This document shows, piece by piece, positions 29,976 to 39,004 of a stretch of DNA of 64,000 nt. Both the position numbers and the translations under genes were made by a program. Numbering within the stretch: position 1 is the first letter of the stretch; every line of letters starts with the position of its first letter. A model generated the notes under the pieces. That model saw nothing but the letters and a program-made list of their open reading frames with translations, was not told the DNA's origin and ran no database searches. Origin of the DNA: Prorocentrum cordatum (lineage: Eukaryota; Sar; Dinophyceae; Prorocentrales; Prorocentraceae); NCBI GenBank assembly GCA_963575745.1, contig CAUYUJ010019937.1:431562-495561 (forward strand), read 5' to 3'.

Positions 29976-31947
29976 TTTTTTTTCATCCCAGCAATTCAGA
30001 CAATACGATTTGGGCGTGGTAGAGATGCCCGTTTTGGGCCTCCCCCCCTCGCGCGGTGCATCAACAAGGAACAGTAAGCAGCAATAAGTCATTAAGGAAC
30101 AGTAAGCAGCAAGAAGCAGAACTGTAACAGTGGAAACTGGAAGCTGCAACTGGTACAGGAAACTGCGAACCTCCGGCCTACAGCCTGGTGGCCCCACAAG
30201 GGGGCCGGCGGATTTTCTTGCTCAATGTGTTGCTCTGTTTATGGCTCAAGTTTCTTGCTCAATTTCCTGTCCACGTATCCTCATCAATTGCGTGCTGAAT
30301 GTCTTGCTTAAGGTTATTATTTGATGCGCGAATATCATGTTCCATGTCCTCTTTTTTCTTGTCTGTCCGAATTACTTGTCGATGTCCGTGCTCAGTTGTC
30401 CCCGTGAATTATTAGTTGTGTGAATTAAGCAGGCTCTTCTTACGTTGGCGACGATTCCTGGCCCTCAACGACGTCGCTAAGTAATTATGTTTTCTTTGGT
30501 TGCTCTGGTTGGCACGCTCTGTGTGTAGCCAACTAAGCGGGACATGAATGGCGCAATCAGGGGGCACACATGGGGAGGTCCGGGAGCAGAGTTTTAAAAA
30601 TTCTGGTTCGGTAGTTTTCCTTATTTTCCTGCTCAATTTCAGGCTTCAGTTTCCTTGTCGGTTTCCTGCTCAATTCTCCTGGTTACGTTCCTACTTGTTT
30701 TCTTGCTCGAATCCGTGCTCAATCCCCTATCTCCGGTGACTACATCACACATCGTAGCAGTTGGATTGTGCTCAAGGATTTTGACGACGTCCGCTGCGGT
30801 CGAGCATGGTTGCCGACGCCCGCCCGACATGCGCCCGCTGATGACGCCCGCTGCGCCCGCCCGTTGATGGCGCCCGCTGCGCTCGCCCAGTGAGGACGCG
30901 AGCCGCCCGTTCATGGCGCCCGCTGCGCCCCACTTGTTGACGAGGTTCCATCGCCGCCCCCGCGCCGGGGAAAGATCGAGGAGGGGTCGGAGTGACGTCC
31001 CAACTGAATTTAGCCCCGATCACCAGAACGAGTTCCGCGCACCAAGAAAGCACCGAAGCTGGAGGGTTTTCACGCGTCGGGCCCTTGGAGGTGATACTGT
31101 TTCGATAGTTCTCAGGGTGCTCGAAATTGTTTCTGGCATCTGGTCCTGAAGTACGATTGGAGCAACTGTAAGAATTGGGAGTAGCGAGGAGAGGGGGATG
31201 ACAAACGGACGGAGCCCTCAGAGCATCAGAAGTGGGGGCTTCAGGAGGAGAAGGCGGAGCCAGGAGCGAGGAACGACGAGAAGGGGGCAGGATGAGGACA
31301 AGACCCCACCACCTGCTGCGAGTCCTTGCCTTGCGCAGCGCCCTAAAAAATGCTGGCGTGCGCATCCTCTCCCTCCTTTTCCTTCTCGGGACGCCGCAGC
31401 AGTCCGAATTATTCACCGGATCACTCAATCGGTAGGAGCGACGGGCGGTGTGCACAAAAGGCAAGGACGTAATCACTCGAGCTGATGACTCGCGCTTCCT
31501 GCCTTCCCGCTCTCGCATTCCTCGCCCCCCACCCCTCCCTGTCCTCTTGCCGCCTGGGGGCCCAGACGCGGGAGGGCGCGGGGGAGGACGGAGAGGGGGG
31601 GGGGGGGGAGGTCGCGGCTTGGACGAAGGAGTGGGACGCGAGAGGAGGCGGAAACGCCGGGGAGGACGTCGGAGGAGAAGGCGTGTTGTGGTTTTCGACG
31701 GTTCCGTTGGTGACTCGTACATAAAACCACAATTGCGGAACATTGAATCAAACAAGCCACAAATTTTCAAAACAATAAGCCGCCACGACTGTCTAACGGA
31801 ACGCAGCCCCGCCGCAGCGTAGGTTGCATTTTGGCATCAGCCACATTGTTGTGCGCGTGTTTTGCGGACACGTGACTGCGCTTTGGGGGTGGAAGTTATT
31901 TGATGAAAGCTACGTCGTGTAACCGATTCGGAGTTTGCCACGGAGGT

Positions 31948-31950
<3 letters not shown>
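29976..31950. other. No gene recognised over about 2 kb
   Basis: Contains short GGAACAGTAAGCAGCAA duplicates (30068-30115), degenerate TTCTTGCTCAATTTCCTG repeats (30210-30310 and 30620-30730), and a GCGCCCGCTGCGCCC patch (30820-30930). GC-rich frames at 30.8-31.8 kb are Arg/Pro-rich with no motifs. Confidence 0.5.
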
Positions 31951-31991
<41 letters not shown>

Positions 31992-31999
31992 GTGTGTGT
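31951..31999. repeat. TA dinucleotide microsatellite
   Basis: (TA)n with a GTATATATATATGTGTGTG tail. Confidence 0.95.
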
Positions 32000-32747
32000 T
32001 GTGTAAGCCATGGGTGAGGCTAGACGGTGTCATTTGGATATGGCAGCTATGAAAAAGAAGTTCTGCGAGGTAGGTCTCGTTGCGCACACCCAGTGAGTTC
32101 TGTGGCGCACCCCGAGTGATGGAAGCAATGTGTTGCAAGTTATGCGATGAAAGCTATGCCGCGTGAGTTCTGAACGCGGGACGCACACGAAGCGCCAACG
32201 AGGGTTCACAAACGGCAGTGTGGCGCAATTTTGCGAAATTCGCCCAGCGCGCGGGGCGCCCACGAGGCGAGTCGGGAGGCAACATTGCGAAATCATTGCA
32301 ACCCCACCAAGCTACTTGATAAGTACGGGTAATAACCTCTTGGATAAGATCAAATGCAAGCCCTGCTCTGTGAATATGGGCAATTTCGCAAGCAAACGTC
32401 AAAAAGATGAAGGACATTGGCGATAAGGGGGGGTCGCACCAAATAGGCAAGCATGGCAATCTACGTGATCTCTTGTTGTGTTGCCCCCCCCCAGCTCATC
32501 CGTGGAGCCCCAGATGTTTCCGCGGAGCGCTGGAGCAGCCGTTTCGCCCCCACTCCTTGGAAATTGCCCTGTTTGTATGGGGAGAGCACGAACGATCGAA
32601 CTGAAAAAAAAAACCGTAAAACAACGAGTTCGCGCACACCATGCGTGTTCAACAACAAGGACGCGGAGGGTGGGCGGCGACTCTGAGTGTGTTATTTGGG
32701 CATAGTCGGGGAAGTAAGGAGAGCAGCAGAATGGGGGGCACATCAAC
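32000..32747. other. No gene recognised
   Basis: Mid-GC unique sequence. GCGAAATTCGCCCAGCGCGCG patches but no motif-bearing frame. Confidence 0.5.
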
Positions 32748-32990
32748 AAACATCGTGCTTTCCTCCAGGGTGCCCTGGGTTCCGTGGGTTTCGATAGTGT
32801 TGCAACGGAAGGAAAGCGTGACGTGCCCACACCAAAAATGAGTGGACGTCCTGGGGTCTCAGTGTTGGATTTCTTGTGGAAGTTTTCTTGTGGTCAGGCC
32901 GCTCCCGTAGGCGAAACGCTCGGCCCGCCCCACCGGCAGTTGGGAGGAGTTCTACATATCAGAACAAGGGCGGGAGGCAGATGAGGCGAG
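32748..32990. repeat. Dispersed repeat family D, copy 2
   Basis: Same order of motifs as 28161-28420, ending GGAGGCAGATGAGGCGAGG and running into a GAGGA tract, as copy 1 does. Confidence 0.85.
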
Positions 32991-33179
32991 GAGGACGAGG
33001 AGGGAAGACGTGAGGACGAGGGGGCAGGAGGAAGGAGGGAAGGAAGAGGAGGACGAGGAGGGAAGATGGCAAGCGCTGCTGCACTCAGACTTGTGCAGTC
33101 TTGGAGGGCGAGGGGGAGGGGTGGGCAGGGAGCGAGGCCGACGCCCGCCCGCCTGGCCCCCCCCCCCCCCGAGGGGCGA

Positions 33180-33450
33180 CCTCAACGCCGACGCCGACGG
33201 GGGCGGCGACGTCGACGTCGACGGTGGGCCTCGACGTGTCGCCCTCGACCTGCACGCCGCGGACGGCCAACGGCGTCGACCTCGGCCTCTGCCCTCGACC
33301 GCAGTGGCCGTCGACCACGTCGACGTCGACTGAGCCGCGTCGACGAAGACGTCGATGTCGACCTCGACCTCGACCTCGACGACTTCGACCACCTCGACAT
33401 CGACGAGGACGACGATGACGGCGACGGCGACGGCGACACAGGCGGAGCGT
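33180..33450. repeat. GACGTC/CTCGAC hexamer-rich tract
   Basis: Degenerate CGACGTCGAC and CTCGACCTCGAC repeats. Asp/Val-rich frames are artefacts. Confidence 0.85.
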
Positions 33451-34039
33451 CTCGTGGAGGCCCACGGGAGCTTCGCCCAGGCCCCGCCGCGGAGGGAGGG
33501 GGGGGAGCCGTTGTGTAACGGATCGTTGCGGTGAGGGCGGTTCTCTTTGGGCCAGAGACGAGGAAGGAAGGGCGCCAGGAAGGAAGGAGGGACGGAAGGA
33601 GAGAGGGAATGAGGGGCGGATGAGGACGGGCCTGAGGAGGAGGAGGAGGAGGAGGGCGAGGATGATATGGAGAACAAGGAGGTCTGGGGTGAGGGCGATG
33701 AGGAGGAGGACGGTGGAGGAGAGTTGAGGATGGAGGAGGTTGAGGATAGGCGGAAGGGGCAAGCTTGAAGGATGCAGGAGGCGACGATAGCCGCACGTGG
33801 GAAGGCAGAAGGACTAGTTTTTCCTCTGCGAGCCAGTGGTCAGGACCGACGAGGCCAACAGTTGAGCCTGATCTGGGGGGCCGCGCTCTGGCGAGCGGCC
33901 TCTCCCGCCTGGATGCGGGACAGCAATACAAGCATCCCAGGCGTCTGCACCAAACCCTCCAGACCCTGCGTTGGCGTTGTAGCTTCGGTGGGAGGATGGG
34001 CGGTTGCGGAGCAGTGAAGATAGTTAGCACCTGTCCTTC
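33451..34039. other. No gene recognised
   Basis: GGAGGAAGG tract (33560-33760), then unique sequence lying just past the 3' end of the retroelement relic on the minus strand. Confidence 0.5.
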
Positions 34040-36060
34040 AGGTCTGCCGGACGCGCTCATCCTCGTTGCTGTAGTCGGGATGGGAACCATCCGAACGACG
34101 GGTCAGAGTGGTCTTGGCCCCTGGCAGCTTCTTGCCACAGCACTCCTGTCCGATTCGAGGGCAGCGTCTCGAGGTGTACGCACCACGTGTGGTGCACGCG
34201 CAGAGATTGATGTCTCTGTCCCGGCGTGAACCCACCGCGTGCGCAAGCGTGTGACCTTTACTGAATCCGAGCACGCGTCGCCACGGGGACCCTTGCAGCC
34301 TAGCATGGGGCGAGTGCCAGGGCCTCGCTACAAAGAGCACCCTCCAGGGCGTCGCAGTGGTGCCAGCCTCCTGACATGCATAGCTCAAACCTAGGTCCGA
34401 GCTGATGTCTATCAAAGTCCTCGGTATGAAGCCGCACAAACCCTTTACCGCCACGCTGGCCGCACAAGCTGATCCAGATGCTCGCTGACGTCATGCCAGC
34501 TCGCTGCAGTTGGTTGAGGATTGTGAAGGAGGGCTAAGTTGGCTAACTAAGCAGTCCGCGCGGAATTAACCATACTGATCGTTGCGGTCAGCCCCAGGGA
34601 GGCAATCAAGGATGTCTCGAGGCATCTTGGCAGGGGGGTGACAAATCTGAAATACATGGTCTGTCTCATGCAGCAGAGCCCCCCGACACATTCGCTCATA
34701 GCGGTGCTTCCTACACACTTGATGTTGAGCAGACGTGTTATCACGTTTTGGTGATTGTGGCACCATCGTAATACCCAGGGCTCGAGCTACACAGTGTTTG
34801 GGCGATGTCGTAGACCGTCTTCATCTCGATTTAGTTTTTCTCAGCAAAGGCAGAACGAAGACAGCAAGAAGGACTGCACCCACAGACCGGAAACGAACAA
34901 CATGGTTTAGTTCGAGCCCTGCTGACTCCCGTCTCCGCGGTGGGATGGCCATCGCCTGGTTCACCGCTGCTTGCGGAGCTTGCTTCAGCACGAGCCATAC
35001 AGTTCGTTTGCAAAGCGTGGGCAGCGGTATGATCTGCATCATCTAGCGCATAACCTGGTCCAGAGAAATCCTTGATGGTGTGGCGTATACAAGAACCGCC
35101 CATATAATCGTCAAGACCTCGGCGACTCCAGGGGATCCCAAGGAATCTTAGCCCCACCGGGGCTCTACAAAACGGGGTTGGGGCTGTCATTGACGAAGGC
35201 CATTTTTGACCCAGCGTGTTTCCACTTGAGCTCGTCCCAGAAGAAGCGATCCTCACTCTCGTTGGCCTCCGCGAGCCACTCTGGGTGATCTCCAGCAGCG
35301 TCCCTTCGAGCCTGGACAGCTTCTTGGTAACCGCATGTCCAAACTCGATGCCTGACACTGTTGGGTCTGGCGCATAGCGGGCACTTTCCGTCGCTCCCGT
35401 AGCTTGCAGCCCTAGCGCTGCGTCTCGTCCAGACGCCTCCACAAACACATGTGATCGCCATACATTTTTCCCTGGGAGAGAGTTGTTTGGAACGGGGGCC
35501 AAGAAGCTTAACCAACGGGTTGAGTTAGACCCTGGATCTCTCGAGCGAAGAGGTGAGCTCCGCAAGAACTCTTTCGCGGTGTCTTGAGGTGCCCTGGCGA
35601 CATCTCTTGATCACTCATGCCCACCACCGCCGACTGGAAGGTTGCAGCAAGGGGCCACACACGCGACACTATTCTTACCGATGCGGCCCTTCTGACGTGG
35701 GAGGCTTTCACGGTACCTTCTCAAAAGCCGATGTTGTTGTTTCATGTATGGGAATATTTGTTTTCGTTTCCGTAATTCATGTATGGTCGAACGCATTTGT
35801 CTTTGCGCCAGATCGGGCCCCAAAACCACAGCCGAGTTAATGACGGTGCCCGCCATGGTTCCAAGCAGGTTGCCGAGCCTGCGCGCCAACGGCAGGGAGT
35901 TGCCGAATGTCGTGAGCGTCTTTGCTTGCAGTTGCACATGCCGCTCGTCTCTGAAGATGATGAACATGGCCGCGGCCGCCTGTGTCATCGTTGCCAGCAC
36001 TTCCTTTTCATGTTCATCGTCTGAGGTAAGAGAGTCGTCGTCATGCAGAAGGAATGAGAG
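34040..36060 (-). pseudogene. Decayed LINE-like reverse transcriptase-RNase H
   Basis: Reading the minus strand from 36060 down: SFLLHDDDSLTSDDEHEKEV carries an xDD motif in the position of the RT catalytic aspartates. It is followed by TQAAAAMFIIFRDE, a K-T-x-T-F-G-N stretch and VVLGPDLAQRQMRS, the usual order after RT motif C. Next comes a basic connection (RLLRRYRESLPRQKGRIGK), a zinc-like CPLCARPNSVRHRVWTC at about 35383-35333, RNase H-like pieces in shifting frames (GALLHETDHVFQICHPP; GADRNDQYG), and the C-terminal GHTLAHAV, then NLCACTTRGAYTSRRCPRI and GSHPDYS. Frame changes and stops make it non-functional. The N-terminal endonuclease and fingers were not found upstream. Confidence 0.7.
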
Positions 36061-36968
36061 AAGGAGTGAGGAATGCATGACTCCCCCCCGAACGCCCTGC
36101 CCCCAGCCCCGAACGCCACCCCCCACCCCCCGCACTCACTGCCCTCTTCTTCGTTTGTGTCATCCTCCTCTCTCCATCCTGCCCTCGTATCGCTCGAATT
36201 CACGGTTGGGCGCCTTTCCACAAGCGGCGAGGGTGTCATTTTCGATCTCCTTTTCGAGCTTGCGAGGTTGACAGATCCAGCAGGCCGTGCATGGAGAGTT
36301 GGCGGGCATGTTGCCCCAAGCACTGCAAGAATCAGCATTGTTTCCTTTCTGATTCTGCTTGTGGAGTTGCCTTCGCGTGCAGCGGCACCTCAACACCGCA
36401 CTTGGCAGCATGGTCCGCCGCCGTGCCTGGGCTCGAGACGTCCAGCGTCCTCGAGGCTGGCCTCCGCCCCCTGCCAGCACTCCGGCGCAGCATCGAGAAG
36501 CTGGCAGCATGGTATTGCCGACCCCCCTCAGAGATGTTCGGCACTCAATGAGCGGCGAGCACATCCGTATCCGCGCCCTCGCGGTCCCGATTCCGAGGCG
36601 CGCTCCCGCGGATATGCGGTCGCACGGATACGTTGCGCGTGGGGCATTCGCTAAAATTACTGCCCACCCCAACCCAGCCCGAAGGCCACGATTTTTCTTT
36701 CATTTCCAGTGGCGGGGGGTCGGGGAAGAACGCGTACCCCCCCCAACCCGAAGTTCTGGTCTTTGGGGTGGCCTGGTATGTAGTCATTAAAACATCGCAT
36801 CGGATCCGCGGGGACGAGGCCCAGGGGCCCAGCCCGCGAGGCCGCGGATACGGACATGTGGTTCGCCCACGAGGCACGGTAGGTGTTCGTGTTGTGTCGG
36901 CGCGGCGGCAACCAAGGCGCGTGCGTGCGAGCTGGAGCGCCACAGTTGGCCCAGAACCAGCACATATA
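36061..36968. other. No gene supported upstream of the RT relic
   Basis: C-rich tract at 36085-36135, then GC-rich sequence. I looked on the minus strand for earlier RT motifs and could not find them. Confidence 0.5.
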
Positions 36969-37150
36969 GTGGAAACCCATCCCAAGAAACACCCTGCTTG
37001 CCTCCAGGGTGCTCTGGGTTTCTTGGGTTTCGATGGTTTTGCGATGGAAAGCGTGACGTTCCCACACCACAAATCGGTGGGCGTCGTGGGGTTTCAGGGT
37101 TGGCTTTTTGTGGAAGGTTTGTTGTAGACTGGCCTTCTCTGTAGGGAACA
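36969..37150. repeat. Dispersed repeat family D, copy 3 (partial)
   Basis: From GTGGAAACCCATCCC through TTGCCTCCAGGGTGCTCTGG to CTGTAGGGAA. It lacks the GGCCCGCCCC 3' part of the other copies. Confidence 0.85.
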
Positions 37151-37456
37151 ATCCAGCATTCGAAAAAGCCGCCAATCGTTCAAGGTTAGGCGATCCACGC
37201 GATGTCAGAAACCAACGCCAGTGTCGACACGACACGAGCCTCCCGTGCACTCCTGGCTCTGCGAGGGTGTCCCTGTTGGACCCCAGGCTGACCACCCTGG
37301 GAACGATTGCTCCGACGAGCTGCTCGGACTGCTTCAGCGGACTTGGGCCCTCTTGAGGCGGCGCGCGACCTTCTCGGGGGGAGTGGGTGCGCCATACTGC
37401 GGCCCTTCCGGCGCAATCTTCCACTGCCGTGCCTCGAAGAATACAACATTCCACAA
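37151..37456. other. No gene recognised
   Basis: Unique sequence, no motif-bearing frame. Confidence 0.5.
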
Positions 37457-37628
37457 ATGTATAATTTCTCGGCGTTCCGCGTGGATTTCGTGCATCGGCG
37501 TTCCCCCCCCTTGCGGCGCCTCCGGCGCTGCCCCTGGCGCTCTTCGCGCCAGGCCAGGAAGGGGGTCCAGCACAGGTCCAAGAGATCTGCGCCGGCCTCC
37601 GAACGTGTGTGTTCATGCTTGTGTTAGG
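37457..37628. mobile_element. Hairpin element family A, copy 2 (degenerate)
   Basis: Left arm GTATAATTTCTCGGCGTTCC then GCGTGGATTTCGTGCATCGG; core GGCGCCTCCGGCGC and GGCGCTCTTCGCGCC; right arm diverged (AGATCTGCGCCGGCC). Same architecture as the copies at 39.03 and 40.39 kb. Confidence 0.65.
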
Positions 37629-38260
37629 TTCCCGGCTAGTGCGGCCCTTCCGTGGCAATATTTGTTTATGTTTGGGATTTGATTTATTGGGAGTTGTGTG
37701 CGGGCCCCTCGAAGATCTTCCGTATCCACATCACGCGTGAGGAGGGGTGGGGAGCGACATGTACGTGCAAACCCGATGCGCTTTCAGCAGTTTTGGCCTC
37801 CCGGGACTCTTCTGGAGTTCTTGTTCCTCGGGGCGATTTTTGGTTTTCCCATGGGTTCTGGCAGATTTTGATAACCGTCTTGGGCTGAGCAGCGCACGGA
37901 GGAGCAAAGAACACGTTTTCGCGTCGCAGCGCGGCAGAGCCAGTCCGCGCGCGCGTCCAAGCAACCCAGGCTGGGGAGCAACGAACACAAGTTAAGTTCA
38001 TTGTGTAGAAACACAGGCTGCCAACAGGCATCCTGGCAGTTTGACACGCCTCGACGGGCCTTTTGGCAAAGTGGCGGATCTCGAACCTGGGCGGCTTGCG
38101 GGCGTGCGCCCGGCGGCTCGCCGCTTCGCGCCCTGCTGCCGATGTGTGAGAGTTTTGCCCGCGCCGTGTGCCTGCGCTCGCGCTGTCCTCGTATGCGCCT
38201 CCGACTGTCAAGAGGCTCCGCCAAGTCAATGGCTCGGCGACCGCCGTGAGGAGCCGTACC
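37629..38260. other. Upstream flank of the GALNT-like gene
   Basis: No repeat or second gene recognised. The reading frame of exon 1 is open upstream to about 38168 without an earlier ATG, so the transcript leader probably lies here. No TATA-like element is evident. Confidence 0.4.
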
Positions 38261-39004
38261 ATGGCGGCCAAGCGCCGCCGCCAGCACGGCTTGCTGGACT
38301 CGTGCGCGGTGCGCTGCGTGCTCGTGCCGCTCGTGCTCGCGCTCGCGCTCCTGTCGCTGTTCCTGGCGCCCCGGAGCTCCGAACTGCACACCGCACAGAA
38401 GCACGCGCACCTTGCGGTGGATGCCGGCACCGCCGCGCTGGCGGCTGGCGTGGCGGCATCGTCGGAGAGGGGGCTCTCCGCCGTCATCATGATTCCAGGG
38501 GGCAGGCTTGCGCCGAAGGCCTGCGGTCCGGACGGGGTGTACCTCAAGCGGAGCGTTGAGGCCATCGTCGAGGCGACGGGGGAGGTGTTGGCCGAGGTGA
38601 TCGTCGTTGACGACGGGACAGAGCCGCCCGTGCGGAAGCCTCAGCTGGCGGGCCTCGACTGGGAGCACCTGGACAGCCCGCGGCGAGCCGCCAGGCGGCC
38701 GAGGCTCCGGTGGCTGCGGAACGACCGCCCGACGTCGGCCACCGCGGCGCGTGGTCGAGGTGGCGACGCCGCGGCTGGCGAGGCGATCGCCTTCTTCGAC
38801 TGCTACGTCAAGCCTACGAAGGGGTGGGCGGAGCCCGTGCTGCGGCTGCTGCGCGACAGGCCGCGCGCCGTTGCGCTGCCCGCGCTCCACGACATAGACA
38901 AGGAGGCGTGGGAGCTCATCGGGCCGCGGGGGGGCACGAAGACCCACTTCGACAACGTCATCACCTGGGAGGCGGAATCGATACAGCTCTACTTCCCCCC
39001 GAAG
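38261..39004 (+). CDS. GALNT-like exon 1: anchor, stem, first half of GT-A domain
   Basis: 248 codons from ATG 38261. Residues 1-7 are basic (MAAKRRR), and residues about 17-36 (VRCVLVPLVLALALLSLFLA) form a signal anchor. The stem runs to about 70. The GT-A fold begins SAVIMIPGG (73-81), with AEVIVVDDGTEP (111-122) equivalent to the ILVDD nucleotide-binding strand. AIAFFDCYVKPTKGWAEPVL (175-194) aligns with the family motif FLDxHxExxxGWLEPLL, but the metal-binding D-x-H is D-C-Y here (Asp180, Tyr182). VALPALHDIDKE (204-215) matches the following V.P.ID.I strand. The exon ends after CCG AAG at a GT donor (39005), phase 0. Confidence 0.8.

Noticed and set aside
30241-30251. Further spliced-leader-like GGCTCAAG
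   Set aside because: The upstream bases (TCTGTTTATGGCTCAAG) do not match the rest of the leader, and the site lies in a TTGCTCAA-rich repeat.
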